Assembly (NCBI RefSeq): GCF_030272705.1
Contig: NZ_JARFYM010000001.1
Location: 310,001-374,000 of the forward strand
Source of the DNA: Rhizobium mayense
Lineage (GTDB): Bacteria; Pseudomonadota; Alphaproteobacteria; Rhizobiales; Rhizobiaceae
Length of the DNA stretch: 64,000 bases
Direction: 5' to 3'
The position numbers were made by a program, and so were the translations under genes. Each line of letters begins with the position of its first letter. Position 1 is the first letter of the stretch. The notes beneath the pieces are model-generated. The model did no database searches and was not told the DNA's origin. It saw only the letters and a program-made list of their open reading frames with translations. This document shows, piece by piece, positions 55,249-63,424 of the stretch.

Positions 55249-55568
55249 TTGACCTCCTTAGCTCTCTTAAGAGCAATTTCGATTTCACGACGTGGCGTCT
55301 TCTGCGTCTTCTTTCTGAAAACGTGGACTACAACAACTCTCTGTTCCCTAACGGTCACGTATGCAGCGCGGGCTATTCCATCGCGCCCCTTTAAGCGCAT
55401 TTCCCATATCGGGCCCTCGAGATGTTTCACATATGGCTCGCGCATACCCGCAAGACCATGATCCATAATAAGATTTGAAATTCGTTCGAAGACTGCTCTC
55501 ATATCGTGAGGCAGGGCATACAGCGCGGATTTCACTTCTCTATCAAGAAACTCGACTGACCACGCCAT
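55245..55568 (-). CDS. RelE/HigB-like toxin (Gp49 family)
   Basis: 107 aa. Pattern SVEFLDREVKSALYALPHDMRAVFERISNLIMDHGLAGMREPYVKHLEGPIWEMRLKGRDGIARAAYVTVREQRVVVVHVFRKKTQKTPRREIEIALKRAKE fits the phage Gp49/HigB group of RelE-fold mRNA interferases, with VKHLEGPIWEMR, RAAYVT and VVVHVFRKKTQKTP landmarks. ATG 55568 directly follows a TATA-rich imperfect palindrome that is likely the operator. Expected to cleave mRNA on ribosomes when the antitoxin is lost; activity is inferred from family. Confidence 0.85.
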   Translation of the reverse strand: MAWSVEFLDREVKSALYALPHDMRAVFERISNLIMDHGLAGMREPYVKHLEGPIWEMRLKGRDGIARAAYVTVREQRVVVVHVFRKKTQKTPRREIEIALKRAKEVK

Positions 55569-55582
55569 AGAATATATACTAT
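55567..55582 (-). promoter_or_regulatory. Candidate operator/-10 element of the toxin-antitoxin operon
   Basis: ATAGTATATATTCTAT (minus strand, 55582-55567) is palindromic at 14 of 16 positions and contains a TATATT -10-like box. It overlaps the toxin ATG. This is a typical place for autorepression by an XRE antitoxin. Confidence 0.5.
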
Positions 55583-55652
55583 TTTTGCAATGATTTTCAA
55601 TGCAGATGGTCGCTTCCTATGGCTGTATTGTCAATATCTGTGGTTGTATTCC

Positions 55653-56543
55653 TTACGCCCTGATGAAATCAGTCTTCCGATAGCCCTGAATGTAAAGCAG
55701 CGCGGTCAGGTCGCCATGGTCGATGCGCATCTTGGCCTGAGCCGACACGGTCGGTTTGGCATGCAGGGCGACACCGGAGCCCGCGAGTTGCAGCATGCCG
55801 AGATCGTTGGCGCCGTCACCGACAGCAATGGCGTCGTCGGTGGAGATGCCGAGCTTTTCCGCGATGTCGTTGAGCGCATCGACCTTTGCTTGCTTGCCGA
55901 GGATGGGCTCGGCGACCAGGCCGGTCAGGATGCCGTTGTCTTCCAGCAGGATGTTGGCGCGGTTCTCATCGAAATCCAGGGTGGCTGCGATGCGGCTCGT
56001 AAAGACGGTAAAACCGCCGGAGACGAGAGCGGTGTAATAGCCTTTGGCTTTCATGGTGGCGATCAGTTCCGGCCCACCGGGGGTCAGAGTGATGCGTTTG
56101 GCGATGACGTCATCGACAACGGCGATCGGCAAGCCCTTCAACAGCGCCACGCGCTCGCGCAAAGCGGGCTCGAAAGAGATTTCACCGTTCATGGCGCGGG
56201 CGGTGATATCGGCGACCTTTTCCTTCAGTCCGACTTCAGCCGCCAGTTCGTCGATGCATTCCTGGCCGATCATGGTGGAATCCATGTCGGCGATCAGCAG
56301 CTTTTTCCGACGCGTTTCCGCTTCCTGGATGACCAGATCGATCGGAGCCCCGGCAATAACGGCGCGAATGTTGGCTTCTGCGGCCTGCAGGTCGGCGCCG
56401 TCGCGCAGCGCAATATCGCAGGCGATACCGTCGGCCAGCCAGTAGAGTCCCAACGCCTTGACGACATCTGCCGCTTGCTCGGCGATTGCCGGAACGAGAA
56501 CAGGGTTTGACGGACTGGCAATAAGCGTGGCAACGAAGGCCAT
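55653..56543 (-). CDS. serB: Phosphoserine phosphatase SerB
   Basis: 296 aa from ATG 56543. Last step of serine synthesis. HAD fold: catalytic DMDST with D86 and D88 in IADMDSTMIGQECIDELAAEVG; motif II SGGFTVF; motif III K in FLGKQAK-like GKQAKVDAL; motif IV VGDGANDLGMLQLAG. The N-terminal ~75 residues form the ACT-like regulatory domain usual in rhizobial SerB. Its start codon overlaps the miaA start on the other strand by two bases, so their promoters must lie inside each other's coding sequence or upstream of it. Convergent with nothing; toxin gene lies beyond 84 bases. Confidence 0.94.
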   Translation of the reverse strand: MAFVATLIASPSNPVLVPAIAEQAADVVKALGLYWLADGIACDIALRDGADLQAAEANIRAVIAGAPIDLVIQEAETRRKKLLIADMDSTMIGQECIDELAAEVGLKEKVADITARAMNGEISFEPALRERVALLKGLPIAVVDDVIAKRITLTPGGPELIATMKAKGYYTALVSGGFTVFTSRIAATLDFDENRANILLEDNGILTGLVAEPILGKQAKVDALNDIAEKLGISTDDAIAVGDGANDLGMLQLAGSGVALHAKPTVSAQAKMRIDHGDLTALLYIQGYRKTDFIRA

Positions 56544-57438
56544 GATCGGAAATCCTATAAGCGACATCGACGCGATCCTGATAACCGGGCCGACCGCCAG
56601 CGGCAAGTCCGCGCTTGCGGTAGAATTGGCGCGCGCGAATAACGGTGTGGTCGTCAACGCCGACAGCATGCAGGTCTACGACACGCTGCGCGTGCTGACG
56701 GCGCGGCCATCCGAAGAGGATATGCAGGGCATCCCACATCATCTTTACGGCCATGTTCCGGCGGGGCAAGCCTATTCCACCGGGGCATGGTTGCGCGAGG
56801 CAGCAGCGTTGGTGGCGCAATTACGTGAGGAGAAACGGCTGCCTGTATTTGTCGGCGGTACTGGGCTTTACTTCAAGGCTCTGACCGGCGGACTTTCCGA
56901 CATGCCTGATATCCCCTCTGAAGTTCGCAACCGTTGGCGGGGGCGGCTGTTGGTGGAGGGCGCCGGGGCGCTACACGGTGAGCTCGTTATTCGCGATCCC
57001 GCCGTGGCGGAAAACCTCAAGTCTCAAGATGGCCAGCGTATCGTGCGTGCGCTGGAAGTGATCGAAGCGACGGGACAATCCATCGCTGCTTTCCAGGGCA
57101 AGACCGGACCTGTCATTGTCGATGGCGATCGAGCGCGAAAGATCGTCGTGCTGCCTGATCGCGCCGTTTTGCATCAGCGCATTAACGGCCGTTTCGAGAA
57201 GATGCTCGCCATGGGCGCTGAAGATGAAGTGCGGGCTCTGCTGGCGTTGGACCTGCCGGAAGAGATGCCGGTCATGAAGGCGATCGGAGTATCGCAAATT
57301 GCCGCGATGCTGCGGGGCGAGATGACGCGCGAAGAGGTTCTTGAAACCGGCGCTGCCGCGACGCGGCAATATGCCAAACGGCAGATGACCTGGTTTCGCA
57401 ACCAGATGGACGAGAGCTGGGAGCGCATCAGCTCTTAG
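56542..57438 (+). CDS. miaA: tRNA dimethylallyltransferase MiaA
   Basis: 298 aa from ATG 56542. Adds a dimethylallyl group to A37 of tRNAs reading UNN codons. P-loop GPTASGKS (16-23), NADSMQVYDTLRVLTARP (about 37-54), HHLYGHVPAGQAYSTGAWL, FVGGTGLYFKAL, and the C-terminal AATRQYAKRQMTWFRNQ (tRNA-binding). ATG 56542 is the only start that keeps the family length. It overlaps the serB start (CATG, serB ATG 56543 leftward). Ends 6 bases from the convergent HerA-like gene. Confidence 0.95.
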   Translation: MIGNPISDIDAILITGPTASGKSALAVELARANNGVVVNADSMQVYDTLRVLTARPSEEDMQGIPHHLYGHVPAGQAYSTGAWLREAAALVAQLREEKRLPVFVGGTGLYFKALTGGLSDMPDIPSEVRNRWRGRLLVEGAGALHGELVIRDPAVAENLKSQDGQRIVRALEVIEATGQSIAAFQGKTGPVIVDGDRARKIVVLPDRAVLHQRINGRFEKMLAMGAEDEVRALLALDLPEEMPVMKAIGVSQIAAMLRGEMTREEVLETGAAATRQYAKRQMTWFRNQMDESWERISS

Positions 57439-57444
57439 CCCGCA

Positions 57445-59475
57445 TCAGTCCTTGTTGTAGAGGTTGCTCAGTGGCTTCTTCAAGATGCTGTCGCGCAAGG
57501 ACAGGCTGGGTTCGCGCCGCACCGAAGGTGAAACCTCTTTCGCCGAACCATCATCACCCCTGAAGTCGCGACGCAGCTCGGCAAGTCGGCTATCGATGGA
57601 TGTCTGGGGCGCCGTACCGAACGCCGAAGCCGGCGCTGGGGTGCGCGGCAGCATGTCGGGCCGATAGGGCTCCATCGGCGGATTGGCAGACCTCACGGGT
57701 TCTGGCGCGGGTGCGGCGACAGGCTGCCCGAGATCGTCGTCAAAATCATCGTCCATATCGATCGCTGTACTGCTCGAGGCCGCATAGCTCTGCTGGAAGG
57801 CGGAGATATCGGGGCCGGAGACTGAACGCATCCGGCTGACGATGGTGCGCAGGTCGACAGTATCGGGTGATTCCTCGCTCGTTCTTGTGACGCTGCCGCT
57901 GGCCTTCGGCAACAGGTGCTCTTCGACGCGGGAAAAGCGCATGCGCATGGGGACTGCGATCGCTTCGCCGAAGGCGATGGCTTCGCCGTTGCCGATCGAC
58001 GACAGGAAGCTCGTCGTCGAAATTGAGGAGTTCGGAATTGCCGAACGGATGATGTCCTGGTCGCGGTCATTGGCGAGGCGCATGGCAAACAGCGTCGAGC
58101 ATTGCGACAGGATCGTCTGGTCGAGTTCGCCCGGTCGCTGCGTGATGATGCCAAGCGACACGCCGTATTTGCGGCCTTCCTTGGCGATACGGGCAATCGC
58201 CTGCCGTGTCGGAAAGAAGCCGAGGGTCGGGTCGGCGGGGATATAGCGGTGCGCCTCCTCACAGACGACGAGCATATGGATCGCGCCTTCGCTCCAGAGC
58301 GCCAGTTCAAAGGCCATCCGGCAAAGGACGGAGGCGACGGAATTGACGACTTCGGATGGGATGCCGGCGAGCTGGAAGGTGCAGATCGGCTTGTCGTCGC
58401 CGGGAATACGGAAGATCTGCGCGATCATCTCCATGATCGTGTCGCTGATCGTATTGTTGGAGAACATGAAATGATAACGCGGATCGTTGATCGCCGAGAT
58501 GACGCGCATCTTCAGCGAGCGCAGATGCGGCTTTTCCTGCCGCCCTTCGAGCCGGCCGATACGCTCGTCGATCAGGGCCAGCAGGTCGGCCATGCGGTAG
58601 GGAACCGGCGTATCTGCCGTTACCGAGCTCTTTTCCGTCTGACGGCGCATCAGGGGCGAGTCGCCGCCGCGAAAGGCGCGTTTTGCCTCCGGAATAATGT
58701 CGCGCAGCATGTCCAGTTCGTCGGGGATGGGTGTCCGGCCGCGGAAGACGACCTCGGCAAACTCGTCGAGACGCATCAGCCAGAACGGCAGGTCTAGCGT
58801 ATCAGTGTCGACGACGACGGAATGTTTCGGAAAGGCGGCGGCGAACTCATTATGCGGGTCGAGGATCAGCACACGCAATTTGGGATCGGAGACGATCGCC
58901 TTGTGCAAGAGCAACGAGACAGCGGTCGATTTGCCGACACCGGTGGAGCCGACCACGGCGAAATGCTTCGCCAGCATCGAAGGAATATGGATGGCGGCGT
59001 CGATGCTTTCATCCTGCGTCAGCTTGCCGATGACGCAGCTACTGTCCTTTCCGGCATCGAAAATGCGCATGAGGTCGCTGGCGCGGATGCGGTGAGCGAC
59101 TGCGCCCAGATAGGGGTAGGCGGAGATGCCGCTCGAAAATTCCTCGCGGCCGTTTGGCCCGACGCGGACTTCGCCCAGCAATTCCACTTCGATGCGGAAA
59201 AGATTGTTCTGACCTTCGCCCCAGCCGGTGTTGCCGGTGTTCATGGCGTAGACGAGTGCGGCAACGCGATTGGCGCCGACGCTGATGGAGATCAGTTTGC
59301 CAACGGACCAGAGTTCGGTCAGATCCGTGGCGCCATCCTCGGCGACCGCGGCGATGGTTGCCCTGGAACCGCTACACGCAACAACACGGCCGAGGAAGCG
59401 ATTTCCCGGCTTCAGATTGTCACGACGATCAAGGTCCCCAGCTTTGCCGGACGTCTGCAAATCATTGTTGAGCAA
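57445..59475 (-). CDS. HerA/DUF87-type ATP-binding protein
   Basis: 676 aa from TTG 59475, with GGGAG 8 bases upstream. N-terminal HAS-barrel-like domain (about 25-110), then the FtsK/HerA ATPase: Walker A GSTGVGKS (176-183), Walker B LRVLILDPHNEFAAAF (about 203-218), LVVCEEAHRYIP near residue 405 and IITQRPGELDQTILSQCSTLFAMRLAN (about 447-473, sensor and arginine-finger region). The C-terminal tail (about 560-676) is Pro/Ser/Asp-rich and probably disordered. HerA translocases act in DNA end processing; no NurA gene is adjacent, so function is inferred. Divergent from the ilv leader region. Confidence 0.85.
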   Translation of the reverse strand: MLNNDLQTSGKAGDLDRRDNLKPGNRFLGRVVACSGSRATIAAVAEDGATDLTELWSVGKLISISVGANRVAALVYAMNTGNTGWGEGQNNLFRIEVELLGEVRVGPNGREEFSSGISAYPYLGAVAHRIRASDLMRIFDAGKDSSCVIGKLTQDESIDAAIHIPSMLAKHFAVVGSTGVGKSTAVSLLLHKAIVSDPKLRVLILDPHNEFAAAFPKHSVVVDTDTLDLPFWLMRLDEFAEVVFRGRTPIPDELDMLRDIIPEAKRAFRGGDSPLMRRQTEKSSVTADTPVPYRMADLLALIDERIGRLEGRQEKPHLRSLKMRVISAINDPRYHFMFSNNTISDTIMEMIAQIFRIPGDDKPICTFQLAGIPSEVVNSVASVLCRMAFELALWSEGAIHMLVVCEEAHRYIPADPTLGFFPTRQAIARIAKEGRKYGVSLGIITQRPGELDQTILSQCSTLFAMRLANDRDQDIIRSAIPNSSISTTSFLSSIGNGEAIAFGEAIAVPMRMRFSRVEEHLLPKASGSVTRTSEESPDTVDLRTIVSRMRSVSGPDISAFQQSYAASSSTAIDMDDDFDDDLGQPVAAPAPEPVRSANPPMEPYRPDMLPRTPAPASAFGTAPQTSIDSRLAELRRDFRGDDGSAKEVSPSVRREPSLSLRDSILKKPLSNLYNKD

Positions 59476-59594
59476 ACGGCTACTCCCAGCGTTAGACGGT
59501 AAAGCATAAGGAGGGCGCCTTAATAAAACCCTTTCGAGCCGCTCAACATTTTAAAGGGATCGAGAACGGCCGCGATTTTTTATTGCGGAATGCG

Positions 59595-59623
59595 TTGACG
59601 CTTAGAAATTTTCTGTCTATCAC
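59595..59623 (+). promoter_or_regulatory. Probable promoter of the ilvBN leader
   Basis: TTGACG (59595-59600) and TATCAC (59618-59623) are 17 bp apart. Transcription would start near 59630, one or two bases before the leader ATG at 59632, so the leader peptide would be read from a leaderless or almost leaderless mRNA. Confidence 0.6.
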
Positions 59624-59631
59624 TTCGCCCC

Positions 59632-59688
59632 ATGAAAAAATCGACGGTTCTTATCGTGGTGGGACGGCGCATGGGCAGGATGGTGTAA
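59632..59688 (+). CDS. ilvL: ilvBN leader peptide (attenuation)
   Basis: 18 codons: MKKSTVLIVVGRRMGRMV, then TAA. Five consecutive branched-chain codons (GTT CTT ATC GTG GTG, 59647-59661) make this a textbook control peptide: when charged Val, Leu or Ile tRNA is short, the ribosome stalls there. There is no Shine-Dalgarno upstream and the predicted transcription start is next to the ATG, so initiation is probably leaderless, as reported for trpL of Sinorhizobium. It sits 172 bases before ilvB and is followed by the attenuator structures. Confidence 0.85.
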   Translation: MKKSTVLIVVGRRMGRMV

Positions 59689-59745
59689 CCATCCGGCGAT
59701 AGCCACCCATGCGCTAGACGACAGGCTCCCAAGGAGCCTTTTTTT
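59667..59745 (+). promoter_or_regulatory. ilvBN transcription attenuator
   Basis: Three elements are visible. A nested structure has outer arms GCGCATGGG (59667-59675) and CCCATGCGC (59706-59714), and inner arms GGATGGT (59678-59684) and ACCATCC (59688-59694). The terminator is AGGCTCC (59723-59729), loop CAA, GGAGCCT (59733-59739), with seven T at 59739-59745. Stalling at the Val/Leu/Ile codons should change the upstream folding and relieve termination. I could not find an unambiguous antiterminator pairing for the terminator's 5' arm. Confidence 0.8.
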
Positions 59746-59803
59746 ATGCCCGAAATCGCGATTTAATCTTTCCCAAACCCTCAGTAGATAGCGGAACAAA
59801 CGT

Positions 59804-61597
59804 ATGACCGGCACAGATAATCAGGCGAGCAGCAATCAGATGACAGGCGCGGAGATCGTGTTGCAGGCGCTCAAGGACAACGGCGTCGAACACATCTTCG
59901 GTTATCCGGGCGGCGCGGTTTTGCCGATCTATGACGAGATTTTCCAGCAGGACGACATCCAGCACATCCTCGTGCGTCACGAGCAGGGCGCTGGCCACGC
60001 GGCGGAAGGCTATGCCCGCTCGACCGGCAAGGTCGGCGTCATGCTGGTCACCTCCGGTCCGGGCGCGACGAATGCTGTCACGCCGCTGCAGGATGCATTG
60101 ATGGATTCGATCCCGCTGGTTTGCCTGAGCGGCCAGGTTCCCACGACGTTGATCGGCTCGGACGCGTTCCAGGAATGCGATACGGTTGGCATCACGCGGC
60201 CCTGCACCAAGCACAATTGGCTTGTCAAGGATGTCAACAAGCTCGCCGCCGTCATCCATGAGGCTTTCCGCATCGCCCAGTCCGGCCGTCCGGGTCCTGT
60301 CGTCGTCGACATTCCAAAGGATGTTCAGTTCGCCACCGGCACCTATACGCCGCCGGAAGCCCACGACGTCCAGAAGAGCTACCAGCCGAAGGTTCAGGGC
60401 GATCTCAACAGGATCACACAGGCTGTCGAGCTGATGGCAAATGCGCGCCGGCCGATCATCTATTCCGGCGGCGGCGTCGTCAATTCCGGTCCGGAAGCCT
60501 CGAAACTGTTGCGCGAGCTGGTCGATCTGACGGGCTTTCCGATCACCTCGACGCTGATGGGCCTCGGCGCCTATCCGGCATCCGGCAAGAGCTGGCTCGG
60601 CATGCTCGGCATGCACGGCTCCTACGAGGCCAATATGGCGATGCATGACTGCGACGTCATGGTCTGCATCGGGGCACGCTTCGACGACCGCATTACCGGC
60701 CGCCTGAATGCCTTTTCGCCGAATTCGAAGAAGATCCACATCGACATCGACCCGTCCTCGATTAACAAGAACGTTCACGTTGACATCGGCATCCTCGGCG
60801 ATGTCGGCAATGTTCTGGAAGATATGGTTCGCCTGTGGCGGGCGCTGCCCCATAAGCCCGCGGCGGATCGTCTTGGCGACTGGTGGGGAAACATTGCGCG
60901 CTGGCGAGCACGCAATTCCTTCGCCTATAAGCCGCATGACGATGTCATCATGCCGCAATATGCGATCCAGCGTCTCTACGAGCTGACGAAGCATCGCGAT
61001 ACCTACATTACGACCGAAGTCGGCCAGCACCAGATGTGGGCGGCGCAATTCTATGGCTTCGAACAGCCGAACCGCTGGATGACTTCGGGCGGCCTCGGGA
61101 CCATGGGTTACGGACTGCCGGCAGCTCTCGGCGTGCAGATCGCCCATCCGGAAAGCCTGGTCATCGATATTGCCGGCGATGCCTCGATCCAGATGTGCAT
61201 TCAGGAAATGTCGGCAGCGATCCAGCACAACGCGCCGATCAAGATCTTCATCTTGAACAACCAGTATATGGGCATGGTGCGCCAATGGCAGCAGTTGCTG
61301 CACGGCAACCGCCTGTCGAACTCCTATACCGAAGCGATGCCGGATTTCGTCAAGCTGGCGGAGGCCTATGGCGCCGTCGGTCTGCGCTGTGAAAAGCCTG
61401 GCGATCTCGACGCTGCGATCCAGGAAATGATCGACGTGAAGAAGCCAGTCATTTTCGATTGCCGCGTCGCCAATCTCGCCAACTGCTTCCCGATGATCCC
61501 CTCGGGCAAGGCGCATAACGAGATGCTGCTGCCGGACGAAGCCACCGACGAAGCCGTCGCCAACGCCATCGACGCCAAGGGTCGGCAGCTCGTTTGA
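59804..61597 (+). CDS. ilvB: Acetolactate synthase large subunit IlvB
   Basis: 597 aa. Thiamine-diphosphate enzyme for the first common step of valine, leucine and isoleucine synthesis. N-terminal PYR domain with the catalytic Glu in VRHEQGAGHAAEGYARSTGKVGVMLVTSGPGATN (about 47-80); central FAD-binding domain (about 195-330); C-terminal PP domain with IDIAGDASIQMCIQEMSAAIQHNAPIKIFILNNQYMGMVRQWQQ, including the GDxxx-N metal site. Length is typical of type I enzymes. Controlled by the attenuator upstream. ilvN follows after 118 bases, with a strong hairpin between them. Confidence 0.97.
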   Translation: MTGTDNQASSNQMTGAEIVLQALKDNGVEHIFGYPGGAVLPIYDEIFQQDDIQHILVRHEQGAGHAAEGYARSTGKVGVMLVTSGPGATNAVTPLQDALMDSIPLVCLSGQVPTTLIGSDAFQECDTVGITRPCTKHNWLVKDVNKLAAVIHEAFRIAQSGRPGPVVVDIPKDVQFATGTYTPPEAHDVQKSYQPKVQGDLNRITQAVELMANARRPIIYSGGGVVNSGPEASKLLRELVDLTGFPITSTLMGLGAYPASGKSWLGMLGMHGSYEANMAMHDCDVMVCIGARFDDRITGRLNAFSPNSKKIHIDIDPSSINKNVHVDIGILGDVGNVLEDMVRLWRALPHKPAADRLGDWWGNIARWRARNSFAYKPHDDVIMPQYAIQRLYELTKHRDTYITTEVGQHQMWAAQFYGFEQPNRWMTSGGLGTMGYGLPAALGVQIAHPESLVIDIAGDASIQMCIQEMSAAIQHNAPIKIFILNNQYMGMVRQWQQLLHGNRLSNSYTEAMPDFVKLAEAYGAVGLRCEKPGDLDAAIQEMIDVKKPVIFDCRVANLANCFPMIPSGKAHNEMLLPDEATDEAVANAIDAKGRQLV

Positions 61598-61605
61598 TCG
61601 GATCA

Positions 61606-61635
61606 CCGGGACACGGTAGAGTTGCCGTGTCCCGG
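61606..61635 (+). promoter_or_regulatory. Intercistronic hairpin between ilvB and ilvN
   Basis: CCGGGACACGG (61606-61616), loop TAGAGTTG, CCGTGTCCCGG (61625-61635): a perfect 11-bp stem 9 bases after the ilvB stop. No T-run follows, so it is more likely an mRNA-stabilising or processing hairpin than a terminator, which would adjust the ratio of large to small subunit. Confidence 0.6.
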
Positions 61636-61715
61636 GCCGCTGGACCAAATCGTTATCCGGATCAGCATCGAGCCGGCATCCTGACCATAAGAACCGAGGA
61701 AACGGAACAAGGACT

Positions 61716-62288
61716 ATGACCGCACACCTTCAGCCCACGGGCTCTGCCTATTTCATTTCGCCCGAGACCGCCACGGCCGAGAGCCATACGCTTTCGGTAC
61801 TGGTCGACAACGAGCCCGGCGTGCTTGCCCGCGTCATCGGCCTGTTCTCCGGCCGTGGCTACAACATCGAAAGCCTCACTGTTTCCGAGACCGAGCATCA
61901 GGCGCATCTGTCGCGCATTACGGTCGTCACGCGCGGCACGCCGGCGGTGTTGGAGCAGATCAAGGCTCAGCTTGAGCGCATCGTGCCCGTTCATCGTGTC
62001 GTCGACTTGACGGTGCGCGCCCGCGATCTCGGCCAGGAACGGCCGATCGAGCGCGAAGTGGCGCTGCTGAAGGTTACCGGAAGCGGCGAGACCCGTGCCG
62101 AAACGCTGCGGCTTGCCGATGCCTTCCATGCCAAGGTGGTGGATGCGACCGTCGAACATTTCATTCTCGAGATCACCGGCAAGTCATCGAAGATCGATCA
62201 GTTCATCGCCATCATCAAGCCGCTCGGTCTGATCGAAGTCTGCCGCACCGGCATCGCCGCGATGAACCGCGGCCCGCAGGGAATGTGA
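61716..62288 (+). CDS. ilvN: Acetolactate synthase small subunit IlvN/IlvH
   Basis: 190 aa. Regulatory subunit that confers valine feedback inhibition and stabilises IlvB. N-terminal ACT domain: SHTLSVLVDNEPGVLARVIGLFSGRGYNIESLTVSETEHQAHLSRITVVTRG (about 25-76), followed by QLERIVPVHRVVDLTVRARDLGQERPIEREVALLKV and a C-terminal ALS_ss_C domain (about 100-190). AAGGACT precedes ATG 61716. Same operon as ilvB. Confidence 0.96.
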   Translation: MTAHLQPTGSAYFISPETATAESHTLSVLVDNEPGVLARVIGLFSGRGYNIESLTVSETEHQAHLSRITVVTRGTPAVLEQIKAQLERIVPVHRVVDLTVRARDLGQERPIEREVALLKVTGSGETRAETLRLADAFHAKVVDATVEHFILEITGKSSKIDQFIAIIKPLGLIEVCRTGIAAMNRGPQGM

Positions 62289-62383
62289 CGAACCTGCTGC
62301 GTTGACCGGTTTTCGGGCGTCGCGTAGGTTCGCGGTGCACGGGGCACGTGCGAGGCGGGCCCCATCTTACGCAGGTGGCATAG

Positions 62384-63424
62384 TTGGCGTTTTCGACCGA
62401 AGAGTATAGGCCTGATATCGGCGAGAAGAGCTGGCATCCTCCGGCAGGAATGCGTCTCGGCGCTACATTTTATGTCCGCAATGCCTTTCCCTGGCTCGGC
62501 CAATATTTTGGGGGTCAGAAGATAGCATCTACGCTATCGCCAGGTATTGGCGGCGTGCTTGCCTGGGGTGGCCGTGCACCGGCAAAGACGGCTGCGGCGA
62601 TCGCGCGGTTGCGTGGATTGCCACGCTGGAATCTGGAAGACGGTTTTCTGCGCTCAGTCGGCCTTGGGAAGGCCGGCTCCATCCCTCTTTCCATCGTGGT
62701 CGACGATCTCGGTCTACCCGTGGACGCAAGCCGACCCTCGCGCCTTGAACGCCTGATCGCCGGCGCGGAAGATGCCGCAGAACTGGGCAAGGCTATCCGC
62801 GAACAGATCGTCCGCAATCGGATCTCCAAATACAATCACCTGCCGCATCGGGCGCCTGTGATCGAGCGGAAGACGAGGCGCCGCATCCTTCTGGTCGATC
62901 AGGTCGTCGGCGATATCTCGGTCAGCAAGGCGCTCGGCTCGCACGCCTCGTTCGAGCGGATGCTCGCAGATGCGCAGGCAAGCGGGGCGCAATGTTTGAT
63001 CCGGACGCATCCGGACGTCATGGCTGGCCACCGCAAGGGATATCTGACCACCGAAACTGCCGGCAAGGGTGGAGCGATATTTCTCCATGATGCCATATCA
63101 GTCGCATCAATTCTTGATGTTGTGGATGAGGTCTGGACCGTCTCTAGCCAGTTCGGCTTCGATGCGCTGCTGCGCGGTATGCCGGTTCGCTGTTATGCCG
63201 CGCCCTTCTATGCCGGCTGGGGGCTGACGGAAGATCAATTCGGTGTCTACACCAAGGCGTCGCTTGCAGGGCGTCGAGCCAAGCTGCGGACTATCGATCA
63301 GATCGCTGCAGCCGCCTTCTCGCTTTATCCCACCTATCGCGATCCGGCGGACTGGCGCCAGATCGATGTCTTCCAGGCAATCGAATTGATCGTTGCGCAG
63401 CAGCGCGCGGGAGCCCGCATTTAG
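62384..63424 (+). CDS. Capsule polysaccharide synthesis protein (KpsC/KpsS-like)
   Basis: 346 aa from TTG 62384, which has AGGTGG 5 bases upstream (ATG 62450 is an in-frame alternative). Contains the Capsule_synth pattern: [55 protein letters not shown] (about 60-97), [17 protein letters not shown] [34 protein letters not shown], and [35 protein letters not shown]. The [11 protein letters not shown] and SQ.GFDALL..G..V..YG.PFYAGWG blocks are those of beta-Kdo transferases KpsC/KpsS. Only one domain, like half of KpsC. It overlaps the aldo/keto reductase stop on the other strand. Orphan: no kps cluster nearby. Confidence 0.82.
   Translation: MAFSTEEYRPDIGEKSWHPPAGMRLGATFYVRNAFPWLGQYFGGQKIASTLSPGIGGVLAWGGRAPAKTAAAIARLRGLPRWNLEDGFLRSVGLGKAGSIPLSIVVDDLGLPVDASRPSRLERLIAGAEDAAELGKAIREQIVRNRISKYNHLPHRAPVIERKTRRRILLVDQVVGDISVSKALGSHASFERMLADAQASGAQCLIRTHPDVMAGHRKGYLTTETAGKGGAIFLHDAISVASILDVVDEVWTVSSQFGFDALLRGMPVRCYAAPFYAGWGLTEDQFGVYTKASLAGRRAKLRTIDQIAAAAFSLYPTYRDPADWRQIDVFQAIELIVAQQRAGARI

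Noticed and set aside
59744..61648. 634-codon minus-strand frame opposite ilvB
   Set aside because: Overlaps the ilv attenuator and all of ilvB; no motifs.
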